64,000 bases of DNA from CAILZL01 sp963748005 (GCA_963748005.1 CAVVHH010000002.1:2542001-2606000); one strand, 5' to 3'; shown: positions 46,601-55,938, counted from the stretch's first letter. The notes: a model not told the origin generated them from the sequence alone. Made by a program: numbers and translations.

Positions 46601-46622
46601 CCGAAAAAGCCGTCTATTCTGC
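46601..46622 (+). promoter_or_regulatory. Shared upstream motif, copy F
   Basis: CCGAAAAAGCCGTCTATTCT then GC, in the 405-bp divergent gap, about 170 bases before the DUF6152 gene. The long leader between the two holds no gene that I can support. Confidence 0.45.
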
Positions 46623-46790
46623 TGGTCAGTCGGGGGGTTGAACAGGCTGCCGGACGCCCGGAGTCGTTCACAGTTTGCGCATCGCTGTATCAGAAACAGT
46701 GCACGCAACGTTATAGGGTGGTCGTATATCTTTTCGTTGCAGAGCAGCACGCTGCAACGTATTACAAAATCACTCCAGGAGGAGGTGCGC

Positions 46791-47198
46791 ATGTTCAAGA
46801 CAACCAGTTTCCGCATGATGACCGTCTTGCTTCTCGCTCCCTGCGGGTTCGCCGCCGCCCATCACGGAACAGGCGGTTTTTACGATGAACACTCCAAGGT
46901 CAGAGTCGAAGGTGTGGTGAAAGAATTCCACTGGCGTAATCCGCATTCCGGGTTGTTTGTAATTGCCAGGGATACGCAAGGTAAAGAAGTCACTTACGCG
47001 CTGGAGATGGGCAGTCCGAATTCACTGGCCAGAGTGGGATTCAATCGCAGAACTTTCCAGCCTGGCGATAAGGTGACGGTGGAATTCTTTCCCTCGCATG
47101 TGAATCCCAGCGCCGGCGAGCTGATCTCGAGCAATGTATGGGTGAACGGCAAACGCGTTTCTACTGCCGTGGCTTCTGCAAATGAGGCCAAGGAGTAA
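46791..47198 (+). CDS. DUF6152 protein (first gene of a pair)
   Basis: 135 aa; AGGAGG precedes ATG 46791. The signal peptide ends GFAAA|HHGTGGFY, so the mature chain starts His-His (residues 24-25). KVRVEGVVKEFHWRNPHSGLF holds the conserved Asn-Pro-His, and LARVGFNRRTFQPGDKVTVEFFPSH is the second conserved block. Its partner-family gene starts six bases after its stop. Confidence 0.82.
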   Translation: MFKTTSFRMMTVLLLAPCGFAAAHHGTGGFYDEHSKVRVEGVVKEFHWRNPHSGLFVIARDTQGKEVTYALEMGSPNSLARVGFNRRTFQPGDKVTVEFFPSHVNPSAGELISSNVWVNGKRVSTAVASANEAKE

Positions 47199-47203
47199 TT
47201 GCC

Positions 47204-48019
47204 ATGTCGTTCAGTTCTTTCTGGCGTTTCGGTGCGTGCGCACTGCTGGCCAGCACGATCGCTTTCCAGATAGCCGCGCAGACGCCAGCCAAACCAGATC
47301 TGAGCGGTATCTGGGTCGTTCCAGGACAAGGCCGTAACGAGGACGGTTCGCAGAGCAACAATCAGGGCCGCGGTACCAACCAGCAATCGTCGTGGACGAT
47401 GGAGCAACTGCCGTTCACACCTGCTGGGCGCGCTGCCTTTGACGCCAACAAACCTCTGGCCGGTCCGCGGCAGGTGAAGTCGGAGCTGTCCAACGATCCA
47501 CGCGACAAGGCCAATCCGGTCGGCTTGTACCGCATGATCCAGACCTCGGGCAATGGCCGCTCATTCGAGATTGACCAGCACCCTGACAAGATCATGCAGT
47601 TTTTCTCATATGGCCGTATCTGGCGTGTCATCTACACCGATGGTCGTCCCGCCAAGGAAAATGACGTCGGGCCGTTCTGGTACGGGTATTCGGTAGGCAA
47701 GTGGGAGGGCGACACGCTGGTGGTCACCACCTTTGATCTGGACGATCGCGCCTGGCTCGACGGCTGGGGCACGCCACTCAGCCCGGATGCACGCGTGACT
47801 GAGCGCTGGAAACGTGTTGCGCCTGACAAGATCGAGTTCAACTTCACAGTGAACGATCCCAAGTACTACACCAAACCATGGAGCAGCAGGACCGTAACCT
47901 TCGCCATGCAGAAGAAGGGTGTGGAGCCGGTAGAAATGATTACGGCGCCCGCAGACATTGAGGAGTACACCGACACGCTGCTGCTTCCTGCCAGCAAGCC
48001 AGACGGCAGCGCGAAGTAG
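47204..48019 (+). CDS. Exported DUF6152-partner family protein
   Basis: 271 aa. The signal peptide (FGACALLASTIAFQIAAQ) is followed by PDLSGIWVVPGQ, IMQFFSYGRIWRVIYTDGR, and YSVGKWEGDTLVVTTFDLDD, then RWKRVAPDKIEFNFTVNDP. These blocks (DxSGxW, R-x-IYTDGR, GxWEGDTLVV, D-P) recur in 48109-48873, 49486-50316, 56423-57250 and in the two fusion proteins. No enzyme family is known to me for this domain. Co-transcribed with the DUF6152 gene upstream. Confidence 0.75.
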   Translation: MSFSSFWRFGACALLASTIAFQIAAQTPAKPDLSGIWVVPGQGRNEDGSQSNNQGRGTNQQSSWTMEQLPFTPAGRAAFDANKPLAGPRQVKSELSNDPRDKANPVGLYRMIQTSGNGRSFEIDQHPDKIMQFFSYGRIWRVIYTDGRPAKENDVGPFWYGYSVGKWEGDTLVVTTFDLDDRAWLDGWGTPLSPDARVTERWKRVAPDKIEFNFTVNDPKYYTKPWSSRTVTFAMQKKGVEPVEMITAPADIEEYTDTLLLPASKPDGSAK

Positions 48020-48108
48020 CCATCTTGTATCAGTCCGCAATCAGGCCAAAGAAAGTGGTGCAGCGGTAACCGATGAAAACTGATCCTCGCCACTGCCAAC
48101 ACACACGA

Positions 48109-48873
48109 CTATCGATCGTTGAGATTGTTTTCGCAGATGTACTCGATGAATTTCAGGTTTGAAGCAGCGGCTTTGTTGATCACTCTTGTGTCCCAGGACT
48201 GAGTAAACGTCTTCGGGTCGTCGATGGTGACGATGATCTCCAGCGTGTCTTTATCAGTGCGCCGATATTTCTCGATGACGTGCAGCGCCTCGCTATGGGG
48301 TATACCCACTTCGTCGAGACTGGTTCGTTCTGTCAGTCCGATCGTGTCCACAACCAGCGTGTCGCCTTGCCAGCGAGCAACAGAGTGACCCATGAAGGAG
48401 GGATCAAGATCGGCAGGATGGGTTTCATTCAGATATATCACCCGGTAATGGTTGAACATTTCATACAGAATCGTCACTTGTCCCGGCGACTCGATAATCT
48501 GCGTTGGATAAGGAGAACCGAAGACCATCTCCGGTACGCCGCCGGGCAGACACTGCATCAGTGTGGTGAGAAAGGGCTGGCCTTTCTCGGTAGTCATCCT
48601 GATTCGCTCCTCAAGCAACTGCGCTGCCCATGGCTGAAGCGGTGGCCACTTGCCGTCGATGGTTCTCACCACCCGTTCGCGCGGCCCAAAACGAGCGGAC
48701 CCTTTGTACCCGGAAGTGAGCCACATGCCATTCAGACTACCGGGGCCCGCAGGCGTTACGACTGGGGCCTTGGTTGTCGAGGCTTGCGCAAATACCTGCA
48801 AGCAAAACAGGCAAAGCACTGCCGCCGCTGTAGCTGTGCCGAAGGGAGTCCAATCACGTTGTTTGTCGCACAT
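48109..48873 (-). CDS. Exported DUF6152-partner family protein
   Basis: 254 aa from ATG 48873, which overlaps the stop of the DUF6152 gene upstream (TGATG). The signal region is TATAAAVLCLFCLQVFAQ. Partner-family blocks: GSLNGMWLTSGY, NHYRVIYLNETHPADLD, MGHSVARWQGDTLVVDTIGL, and TIDDPKTFTQSWDTR. The order (DUF6152 first, partner second) is the same as at 46791-48019, and the two operons converge tail to tail. Confidence 0.75.
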   Translation of the reverse strand: MCDKQRDWTPFGTATAAAVLCLFCLQVFAQASTTKAPVVTPAGPGSLNGMWLTSGYKGSARFGPRERVVRTIDGKWPPLQPWAAQLLEERIRMTTEKGQPFLTTLMQCLPGGVPEMVFGSPYPTQIIESPGQVTILYEMFNHYRVIYLNETHPADLDPSFMGHSVARWQGDTLVVDTIGLTERTSLDEVGIPHSEALHVIEKYRRTDKDTLEIIVTIDDPKTFTQSWDTRVINKAAASNLKFIEYICENNLNDR

Positions 48874-49277
48874 CACTTCCCCGACCCAATCGCACCCTGA
48901 TCCGGCCCGTCGAAATGTCGCTCGCCGTTTGCCACGGCATGGGCCAACGAACCCATGTTCGGCGTGCCGTTCCTGATCGGATGAATGACCATCACTACCT
49001 TGTCACCCGCCTTGAGATCATTGCGTGTCCAGCCGCTGCGGGTAAGGATGTTCGGGCTGCCACCCTCGATTGACCATTCCACTTCCGTATCTGAATTGGC
49101 ATCTTTCACCACCACCTGAATCCAGATGTGCGGGTTGGTCCATTTGACTTCTTTCACCGTGCCTTCGATCGTCACATCTTTTTGTTGATCGAACATCGCA
49201 TACGAATGGTGTGCGAGAACTGATTCAACCGCAACCGACGTCAGCGCCACGGCTAGGGTCAGAAATGACTTTGGCAT
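48873..49277 (-). CDS. DUF6152 protein (first gene of a pair)
   Basis: 134 aa; GGGGATC precedes ATG 49277. The signal peptide ends ESVLA|HHSYAMFD (mature start His-His at residues 23-24). TIEGTVKEVKWTNPHIWIQVV holds the Asn-Pro-His and ILTRSGWTRNDLKAGDKVVMVIHP the second block. It is translationally coupled to the partner gene downstream by a one-base overlap. Confidence 0.83.
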   Translation of the reverse strand: MPKSFLTLAVALTSVAVESVLAHHSYAMFDQQKDVTIEGTVKEVKWTNPHIWIQVVVKDANSDTEVEWSIEGGSPNILTRSGWTRNDLKAGDKVVMVIHPIRNGTPNMGSLAHAVANGERHFDGPDQGAIGSGK

Positions 49278-49434
49278 GTGCACCGATCCCCTTTTATATT
49301 CGTCTGTCAATGCAACGTCGAGAGCCCTCAACTTGCAGTAGCGGCCTGCATTGCTCGATTGTAGACCGGCATGGAGTTAATGTTGTTCTGTTCATGAATC
49401 AACTGCTCAATGAATCCACAGGCTGGTCTTCAGC

Positions 49435-49457
49435 GTGAAGGCTGTCTATTCTTGTCC
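49435..49457 (+). promoter_or_regulatory. Shared upstream motif, copy G
   Basis: GTGAAGGCTGTCTATTCTTG then TCC, 28 bases before the TTG start of the partner-family gene. An in-frame GTG lies within the motif, which argues against that GTG being the start codon. Confidence 0.45.
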
Positions 49458-49485
49458 AACCGTCCGACCGACGAGGAACAGAAGT

Positions 49486-50316
49486 TTGATCCATACACGC
49501 GCTGTTCTGGCCGCGCTGCTGATCGTGGCCGCCGGGCCTTCGATTTGCGTCGCACAGGCTCCGTCGGCCGCTGCGGCGACGACTCCTGCGCCGAAGCCGC
49601 AGGACTGGGCCGCGCTGGCCAGGCTGCCCGACTGGAGCGGCCTGTGGTTTCCGGATATTCGTGACCAGACCGCAAGGATCAAGACCGACGTACCGCCCTG
49701 GAATGCGAAAGCCGCCGCTGAGGTAGCGAAGGCAACCCAGGAAGAGATCGACGGCAAGCCACGCCTGCCCTTTACCGACTGTCTGCCCATGGGCATGCCG
49801 TCCTGGGTGCTGATCAATCACAACCCCATGGAAATCCTGTTCACGCCGGGCCGGGTGACCATGCTGGGCGATTCTGATGGTGGACGGCTGCGCCGGATCT
49901 ACACCGACGGGCGCGGGCATCCGGAGGACCCGGATCTGACCTTCCATGGCCACTCGATCGGCCATTGGGAAGGCGACACCCTGGTGGTCGACACCGTGGG
50001 CGTGCTGCCGGAGGTCTGGCTGGCGGTGAGCGAAGCCATCGCCGTGCCGGTCAACGGCGAGGTGCATATCGTCGAGCGCATTTACCTTGCGGGTCCCGAC
50101 ATCCTGAAGGACGAGATCGAGATCAGCGCGCCGGCGATTCTGACCAAGACCTGGAAAACCGAGCGAATCTCGCATCGTGAACGGGACCGTCGCTTCGATA
50201 TCGTCGAGGGCTCATGCTTGCAGGGTAATTTCACTGAAGGCAGGGACAAGAACGGGTTCGCCATCTTTGTCCCGGTGCAGATGAAGGACGGCAATGCGGT
50301 GGGCCGCAATGATTAA
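49486..50316 (+). CDS. Exported DUF6152-partner family protein
   Basis: 276 aa from TTG 49486, six bases after GAGGAA. The signal peptide is HTRAVLAALLIVAAGPSICVAQ. Partner-family blocks: LPDWSGLWFPDI, MLGDSDGGRLRRIYTDGR, FHGHSIGHWEGDTLVVDTVGV, then HIVERIYLAGPDILKDEIEI. Here the partner comes first and the DUF6152 gene second, with an 8-bp overlap. The pair lies directly upstream of tcuABC and could be part of the same transcript. Confidence 0.75.
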   Translation: MIHTRAVLAALLIVAAGPSICVAQAPSAAAATTPAPKPQDWAALARLPDWSGLWFPDIRDQTARIKTDVPPWNAKAAAEVAKATQEEIDGKPRLPFTDCLPMGMPSWVLINHNPMEILFTPGRVTMLGDSDGGRLRRIYTDGRGHPEDPDLTFHGHSIGHWEGDTLVVDTVGVLPEVWLAVSEAIAVPVNGEVHIVERIYLAGPDILKDEIEISAPAILTKTWKTERISHRERDRRFDIVEGSCLQGNFTEGRDKNGFAIFVPVQMKDGNAVGRND

Positions 50317-50746
50317 AGCAAGTTTCCTCAAACGACTGCTAGCGGTCGCAGCGTTCGTGCTGGGTCTCTGGTGCGTGCCGTCCTTGGCACATCATTCCTT
50401 CGCCATGTTTGACGCCGGCAAGCTCGCCACTATCGAAGGGACAGTGAAGGAATTTCAGTGGACCAACCCGCACACCATCGCCTGGATCGAAGTGCCGTCC
50501 GCTGGTGGCGGGGAATCGACCACCTGGCCGATGGAAATGGCGAGCCCGGCCAACCTGACGCGCATGGGCTGGACCAAGCGGTCGCTGAAGCCCGGTGATA
50601 AGGTGCGGGTCGAGTTCAATCCGCTGCGGGATGGCAGCCCGGGAGGCAATCTGAAAAAAGCCACCGTGCTTTCGACCGGAGAGGTGTTCACCACCCAGTC
50701 GCTGACGGGTGCCGTGTTCGGTTCCGATGTGAAGCAGCCCTATTGA
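50309..50746 (+). CDS. DUF6152 protein (second gene of a pair)
   Basis: 145 aa; ATG 50309 lies inside the end of the partner gene. The signal peptide ends PSLA|HHSFAMFD (residues 28-29 His-His). TIEGTVKEFQWTNPHTIAWIE has the Asn-Pro-His; LTRMGWTKRSLKPGDKVRVEFNP is the second block. It ends 81 bp before tcuA. Confidence 0.82.
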   Translation: MIKASFLKRLLAVAAFVLGLWCVPSLAHHSFAMFDAGKLATIEGTVKEFQWTNPHTIAWIEVPSAGGGESTTWPMEMASPANLTRMGWTKRSLKPGDKVRVEFNPLRDGSPGGNLKKATVLSTGEVFTTQSLTGAVFGSDVKQPY

Positions 50747-50827
50747 CAGTGCCACCGCGAGACGGGCTTGCCGGCAAGCGCGGGGCAGATAACCAATCGA
50801 CCAACAGAAGTCGTTAACAGACCCTAA

Positions 50828-52231
50828 ATGCCTGACGCAAAATTCGCCCCCGTTGATGTGCTGGTGATTGGAGGAGGGAACGCTGCTCTGTGTGCTGCCG
50901 TTACTGCGCGCCAGGCAGGTGCGAGCGTGTTGCTGCTGGAACATGCGCCCCGGCACTTCCGCGGCGGCAACAGCCGACACACCCGCAACCTCAGGGCCAT
51001 GCATACCGGGCCCACCTCGGTGCTGACTGACTGCTATCTGGAGGACGAGTACTGGCAGGATCTGCTGAAGGTAACCGATGGCGAAACCGACGAGGCTCTT
51101 GCGCGAATGACCATTCAGGCGAGCTGCGCGGCGCTGCCGTTCATGGAGTCCTGCGGCGTGCGTTTTCAGCCGGCGCTGAGTGGCACACTCAGTCTCAGTC
51201 GCACCAATGCTTTTTTCCTGGGCGGCGGCAAAGCGCTGGTGAACGCCTACTACGCCACTGCCGAGCGTCTGGGTGTGCAGATTGCCTACGACACCGAGGT
51301 GCTGTCACTGGCACTCGAAGATGGTCAGGTGTCGCGCGTCGAAGTCTGTAGTCAGGGCTTTCCGGAAACCCTCCAGGCCAAGTCAGTGGTCGTGGCGTCA
51401 GGCGGCTTCCAGGCCAATCTGGAATGGCTGAAGGAGGCATGGGGGCCGGGTGCCGACAACTTCATCATCCGCGGCACACCCTATGCGCGCGGGACCGTGC
51501 TCAAGAACCTGCTGGCACAAGGTGCAGCTTCGGTGGGCGATCCGACGCAGTGCCACGCGGTAGCCATCGACGCGCGCGCGCCGAAATTCGACGGCGGCAT
51601 CGTCACCCGGCTGGACTGCGTGCCATTCGGGGTGGTGGTCAACGATAGTGGCCGGCGCTTCTATGATGAGGGCGAGGATGTCTGGCCTAAACGCTATGCG
51701 ATCTGGGGACGACTGGTGGCGCAGCAACCCGGCCAGATCGCCTGGTCGATCATCGATGCCAGGGCGCGCGAGTTGTTCATGCCTTCGGTGTTCCCGGCCA
51801 TTCAAGCCGACACCATCGGTGGGCTGGCGGTGAAACTCGGGCTGCAACCCGCGGCCCTGGAGGTGACGATCCGCGACTTCAACGCCGCAGTGCGAGCAGG
51901 GACTTTCCAGCCGACGTCCATCGAGGACGATTGCCGCACAGAAGGACTGCAGCCGCCCAAGACGCATTGGGCGCGGGCCATCGATACGCCGCCCTACATT
52001 GGCTATCCACTGCGGCCGGGGATCACCTTCACCTACCTTGGATTGAAAACCGACGCGCACGCTCGGGTACAAATGGATCGTGGTGGTGGCACCCGTAATC
52101 TGTGGGCGGCGGGCGAGATCATGGCAGGCAATATTCTGGGCCGCGGCTATCTGGCTGGTTTCGGCATGACCATCGGCACGGTGTTTGGCCGTATCGCCGG
52201 AACGGAGGCAGCGCGTCATGCCCTCAGCTGA
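50828..52231 (+). CDS. tcuA: Tricarballylate dehydrogenase TcuA (FAD-dependent)
   Basis: 467 aa. It opens with the FAD-binding Rossmann motif VDVLVIGGGNAALCAAVTARQAGASVLLLE and RGGNSRHTRNLR, close to TcuA of tricarballylate use and to fumarate reductase-type flavoproteins. The C-terminal FAD contact is WAAGEIMAGNILGRGYLAGFG. TcuA oxidises tricarballylate to cis-aconitate, which then enters the TCA cycle. It is followed by tcuB with a 14-bp overlap and tcuC, the same order as in Salmonella, though no LysR-type tcuR gene is next to it. The ribosome site before ATG 50828 is weak. Confidence 0.88.
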   Translation: MPDAKFAPVDVLVIGGGNAALCAAVTARQAGASVLLLEHAPRHFRGGNSRHTRNLRAMHTGPTSVLTDCYLEDEYWQDLLKVTDGETDEALARMTIQASCAALPFMESCGVRFQPALSGTLSLSRTNAFFLGGGKALVNAYYATAERLGVQIAYDTEVLSLALEDGQVSRVEVCSQGFPETLQAKSVVVASGGFQANLEWLKEAWGPGADNFIIRGTPYARGTVLKNLLAQGAASVGDPTQCHAVAIDARAPKFDGGIVTRLDCVPFGVVVNDSGRRFYDEGEDVWPKRYAIWGRLVAQQPGQIAWSIIDARARELFMPSVFPAIQADTIGGLAVKLGLQPAALEVTIRDFNAAVRAGTFQPTSIEDDCRTEGLQPPKTHWARAIDTPPYIGYPLRPGITFTYLGLKTDAHARVQMDRGGGTRNLWAAGEIMAGNILGRGYLAGFGMTIGTVFGRIAGTEAARHALS

Positions 52232-53366
52232 CACCACCCGTTCTCGCGCCGTTGGTTCGAGCCCGACGCTGCAGACTGCCCGTCGCGAGATGGAGATCTG
52301 CAACGCCTGTCGCTACTGCGAAGGTTTCTGCCCGGTGTTCCCCGCGATGATGCGCAAGCGGGAGTTCACCGACAGCGACCTCAACTACTTCGCGAATCTT
52401 TGTCACGGTTGCAAGGGTTGCTTCTACGCCTGCCAGTACGCACCGCCACACCCGTTCGGAGTCAATGTTCCGCAGACGCTGGCCATGCTCAGGGCCGAGA
52501 CCTATGAGCAATATGCCTGGCCCCGTCCATTGGCGTCACTCTATCGGCGCAATGGTGTGGCGTTGAGCTTGGCGACTGTACTTGGCATCGCTCTTGTCCT
52601 CGGCTTGTTGATGACGCTCAGGCCCGCGACGCTGATTGCAGTGCACACCGGCGAAGGAGCTTTCTATCGGGTGATTCCGTGGGCGGTGATGGCCGGGACG
52701 GCGGGTGCGGCCATGCTCTTCTCGCTGCTTGCGCTCACGATCGGCGGCGTACGCTTCTGGCGCGATACCGGCGGTGGTGTAGCCAAAGGCGGAGCAGTGG
52801 CGCAGGCGCTGCACGCCGCGCTCACGCTGCGACATCTCGGCGGCGGCCATGGCGGCAAGGATGGTTGCAACGACACCGACGAAGCCTTCAGCCAACGTCG
52901 CAGGCGATTTCACCACGCACTGTTCTACGGCTTTGCACTGTGTTTCGCCTCGACGACCTCGGGCTTCATCTACGACAAGTTCCTGCATTGGGCAGCGCCC
53001 TATCCGCTGCTCAGTTGGCCGGTGATTCTCGGGACTGTTGGCGGGGTTGGCATGGTCATAGGCTCGGCGGGCCTGCTCTGGTTGAAAGTGATCGCTGATC
53101 CCGCGCCTAATGCCCGTAAAGTGCTGGGTGGCGAATACGCCATGCTGGGCCTGCTGTTCGTTTCGGCAGGGACTGGATTGTTGCTGCTCGTCTTGCGCGA
53201 TACGCCGGCCATGGGTGCGGCGCTGGCGGTCCATCTGGGCGTGATCCTGTCGTTGTTCCTGATGCTGCCCTACAGCAAGATGGTGCATGGCCTTTACCGG
53301 TTGCTGGCATTGCTGCGCTTTGCGATGGACGGCCGCAAGTCCGAACACGCATCGGTTGGCGAGTGA
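52218..53366 (+). CDS. tcuB: Tricarballylate utilisation electron-transfer protein TcuB
   Basis: 382 aa from ATG 52218 with GGAGG upstream. Two [4Fe-4S]-type Cys clusters are near the N-terminus (EICNACRYCEGFCPVFP and LCHGCKGCFYACQYAPPHPFG). Several membrane helices follow (SLATVLGIALVLGLLMTL, IPWAVMAGTAGAAMLFSLLA, ALFYGFALCFASTTSGFIYD). TcuB takes electrons from reduced TcuA flavin and passes them to the membrane quinone pool. Overlap with tcuA and 10 bp to tcuC show an operon. Confidence 0.88.
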   Translation: MPSADTTRSRAVGSSPTLQTARREMEICNACRYCEGFCPVFPAMMRKREFTDSDLNYFANLCHGCKGCFYACQYAPPHPFGVNVPQTLAMLRAETYEQYAWPRPLASLYRRNGVALSLATVLGIALVLGLLMTLRPATLIAVHTGEGAFYRVIPWAVMAGTAGAAMLFSLLALTIGGVRFWRDTGGGVAKGGAVAQALHAALTLRHLGGGHGGKDGCNDTDEAFSQRRRRFHHALFYGFALCFASTTSGFIYDKFLHWAAPYPLLSWPVILGTVGGVGMVIGSAGLLWLKVIADPAPNARKVLGGEYAMLGLLFVSAGTGLLLLVLRDTPAMGAALAVHLGVILSLFLMLPYSKMVHGLYRLLALLRFAMDGRKSEHASVGE

Positions 53367-53376
53367 GGGAACGGCC

Positions 53377-54729
53377 ATGCTGTCAGGTGCTGAACGCCGT
53401 TCGAAGATCGCTGCAGTCATCCGGGTGGCAAGTGGCAATTTCATCGAGATGTACGACTTCATGGTGTATGGCTATTACGCCAAGTACATCGGCGACACTT
53501 TCTTTCCCTCGGTAAATCCCTTCGCCAGTCTGATGTTGTCGCTGATGACCTTTGGCGTCGGCTATCTGATGCGGCCACTGGGTGCGGTCGTGCTGGGTGC
53601 TTACATCGATCGGCGTGGACGACGCGCCGGTCTGCTGCTGACGCTGGGACTGATGGCCATCGGTACCCTGACCATCGCGCTCACTCCGGGCTTCGCGCAG
53701 ATTGGTATCGCCGCGCCGCTGATCGTGGTCGCGGGCCGGCTGCTGCAGGGCCTGTCCGCAGGCGTCGAACTGGGCGGGGTCTCAGTATATCTGGCCGAAA
53801 TCGCCACGCCCGGGAACCGCGGCTTCTACTGCGCATGGCAATCGGCCAGTCAGCAGGTGGCGGTGATGTTCGCCGCCCTGATCGGCGTGGTGCTGACCTT
53901 CATCGTCGCGCCCGCGGAGATGAGCGCCTGGGGCTGGCGTGTGCCGCTGCTGATCGGCTGCCTGATCATTCCGCTGGTGCTGTGGCTGCGCAAATCGCTG
54001 CAGGAGACCGAGGTCTTTCTGCGCCGCCGCAGCCACCCCAAGACCTCGGAGATGTTCGGCCTGATCGCGCGCAACTGGCGGGTGGTGCTGATCGGCATGA
54101 TGATGTCGATCTTCACGACCACGGCCTTCTACCTGATCACCGCCTACACTCCGACTTTCGGCAAGGAAGCCCTGAAACTGGATGCGCTGGAGGCCATGCT
54201 GGTGACTTTGTGCGTGGGCGCCTCGAACTTCGTGTGGCTGCCGGTGGGCGGCGCATTGTCCGATCGTTATGGTCGGCGCAAGTTTCTTTACGCCGTGCCG
54301 GTGCTCGCCATCGTGACGGTGTATCCGGTGATGCAGTGGCTGGTGGCCGCGCCTACCTTCGGCAAGCTGCTGGCGACGGGGCTCTGGATTTCGATGATGT
54401 TCGGCCTCTACAACGGAGCGATGATCCCGAGGCTCGCCGAGATCGTCGAGCCCAGAGTTCGGACCGCCGCTTTCGCGCTCGCTTTCAGTCTGGCCACCGC
54501 GATCTTCGGTGGTTTCACGCCGGCCATGGCCACCTACCTGATCCACGCCACGGGCAACAAGGCCGCGCCGGCACTGTGGCTGATGCTGGCGGCGATCATC
54601 AGCCTCGCGGGCGCTTTCCTGTCACGCAATCTCGGCATCGGTGCGAACGATGGACTGGACCTGGAGCCGTTGCAGGTTCAGCCGCAATTGCGGCGCGAAG
54701 CGCATGTGGCGCGTGAGCCAGCGGGATGA
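53377..54729 (+). CDS. tcuC: MFS tricarballylate/citrate transporter TcuC
   Basis: 450 aa; TGAGGGAACGG precedes ATG 53377. About 12 hydrophobic segments and the metabolite:H+ symporter signatures are present: ASGNFIEMYDFMVYGYYAKYI near the start, GAYIDRRGRRAGLLLTLGL between helices 2 and 3, and GALSDRYGRRKFLY in the second half. This is the citrate-proton symporter branch of the major facilitator superfamily, as expected for the importer of tricarballylate in a tcuABC operon. Confidence 0.88.
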   Translation: MLSGAERRSKIAAVIRVASGNFIEMYDFMVYGYYAKYIGDTFFPSVNPFASLMLSLMTFGVGYLMRPLGAVVLGAYIDRRGRRAGLLLTLGLMAIGTLTIALTPGFAQIGIAAPLIVVAGRLLQGLSAGVELGGVSVYLAEIATPGNRGFYCAWQSASQQVAVMFAALIGVVLTFIVAPAEMSAWGWRVPLLIGCLIIPLVLWLRKSLQETEVFLRRRSHPKTSEMFGLIARNWRVVLIGMMMSIFTTTAFYLITAYTPTFGKEALKLDALEAMLVTLCVGASNFVWLPVGGALSDRYGRRKFLYAVPVLAIVTVYPVMQWLVAAPTFGKLLATGLWISMMFGLYNGAMIPRLAEIVEPRVRTAAFALAFSLATAIFGGFTPAMATYLIHATGNKAAPALWLMLAAIISLAGAFLSRNLGIGANDGLDLEPLQVQPQLRREAHVAREPAG

Positions 54730-54849
54730 TCATCTTATGCTCAAAACATGCAAGTCGACTGATCGCGAAGTGTTTCTCACGTCGCGCGTATGCTTGATGG
54801 ATCGTGATGCCTCAACGCGAAGAACGGTAATGGCCCGCGAAATCATCAG

Positions 54850-55875
54850 CTACTTGCCTTCGAGATACCGCTGCGCAGTATCCGCATCACAACGGGCATT
54901 CGACAGCTTCTGTCCCGGTCGGTAGTCCCACTGAGTCTGGAATTTGGCCGGTGCGAGCAGATACGTCGGATCTTCGATGGTGATGTCGTAGTCGAGGTGT
55001 TTGCGGTCAGCATTGAGCGCCAGCCGTTCAACTGTATGTTTCGCCCGGCTGGATGGAAATCCGTAGCCCAGACCATCTGGATGCGCTTCGAAACCCGTGG
55101 TGTCGATGATCAGCGTTGTGCCTTGCCAACGCCCTGTGGAATGTCCTTGTAGCGTCGGCTTGACACCAGCGGGATGGGTTGCGCCAAGGTGTACGACACG
55201 CTGCGTGTCGTCGCCAAAGTCGATGTCCAGAACCACGCTATCCTTGTTCACAGCAATTGCAATGGGCACGGAAAGCGCCATCAGGAAGGGTGCACCCTGC
55301 GGTATGCACTTCAGTCGGTTGGCGACCAGTTCTGGGCCGCTCGTCGCCATCACTTTTTTTGCCTGCTCGGTCCTGGGCCAGCTCTGAACGGCCGCTTGCA
55401 GAGTCATGAAGCGTTCCGGTTGTGGAACCCAGGTCCCGGCGATGCTGGATGCCACACCTTCTCCCGGGCCCAGTGACTTCAGGGCGGCAGTCGTCAGCGG
55501 ATAGCGGGATCCATCAGCTTTGATCAGCTCGTAGCCGAGCACGGCGTAACCCGTTCCACCACGATGCGGATTGGCGCGAATGGTCACATGATCACCTATG
55601 TGCACCAGATCGCGCGTCACACCTCGCGACAACAGCTGCGCGGCAGGAGCTGCTTCGATCTGCTGCTCGTAGGTCTTGCCGGACGCGTCAGTCACCTGGA
55701 CCGACAGGTAGACGTGCGGGTTGCCCCACTTGTATGTCCGCACCGTCCCTTCGAAAACAACAAATTGCGTCGGGTCAAACTGCGCCGCACCGTGGTGCGC
55801 AAGCGCAATCTGCGGTATGACCGCACACATGATCGCCATGAAAGTTGGAGTGGCTATCGTTCTTGTCGCTGGCAT
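54850..55875 (-). CDS. DUF6152 protein fused to its usual partner domain
   Basis: 341 aa; GGGGAACC precedes ATG 55875. The signal peptide ends QIALA|HHGAAQFD (residues 27-28 His-His). The DUF6152 part (VFEGTVRTYKWGNPHVYLSVQ, LLSRGVTRDLVHIGDHVTIRANP) occupies residues 27-135. The partner part (IAGTWVPQPERF, LQGHSTGRWQGTTLIIDTTGF, YDITIEDPTYLLAP) fills residues 155-341. It is very similar along its length to 4558-5577. It diverges from the DUF6152 pair at 55992. Confidence 0.8.
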   Translation of the reverse strand: MPATRTIATPTFMAIMCAVIPQIALAHHGAAQFDPTQFVVFEGTVRTYKWGNPHVYLSVQVTDASGKTYEQQIEAAPAAQLLSRGVTRDLVHIGDHVTIRANPHRGGTGYAVLGYELIKADGSRYPLTTAALKSLGPGEGVASSIAGTWVPQPERFMTLQAAVQSWPRTEQAKKVMATSGPELVANRLKCIPQGAPFLMALSVPIAIAVNKDSVVLDIDFGDDTQRVVHLGATHPAGVKPTLQGHSTGRWQGTTLIIDTTGFEAHPDGLGYGFPSSRAKHTVERLALNADRKHLDYDITIEDPTYLLAPAKFQTQWDYRPGQKLSNARCDADTAQRYLEGK

Positions 55876-55923
55876 TCGCTTGGTTCCCCAGGGCCAATAG
55901 TTCGGGCGTATTGATTGAAATCT

Positions 55924-55938
55924 ATACCCCAATGGTAT
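55924..55938. promoter_or_regulatory. Small inverted repeat in the divergent DUF6152 gap
   Basis: ATACC-CCAAT-GGTAT between the divergent starts at 55875 and 55992. The location suits a shared operator. The arms are only five bases, so chance is possible. Confidence 0.22.

Noticed and set aside
5961..49457. Reading the shared upstream motif as a classical ECF sigma promoter
   Set aside because: GTCTA fits an ECF -10 element, but no GGAAC-like -35 lies at the needed spacing in any copy, so I only describe it as a shared motif.
53782..54546. 254-codon minus-strand frame rich in His and Arg opposite tcuC
   Set aside because: Composition is that of a reverse-complemented membrane protein gene; no domain is visible.
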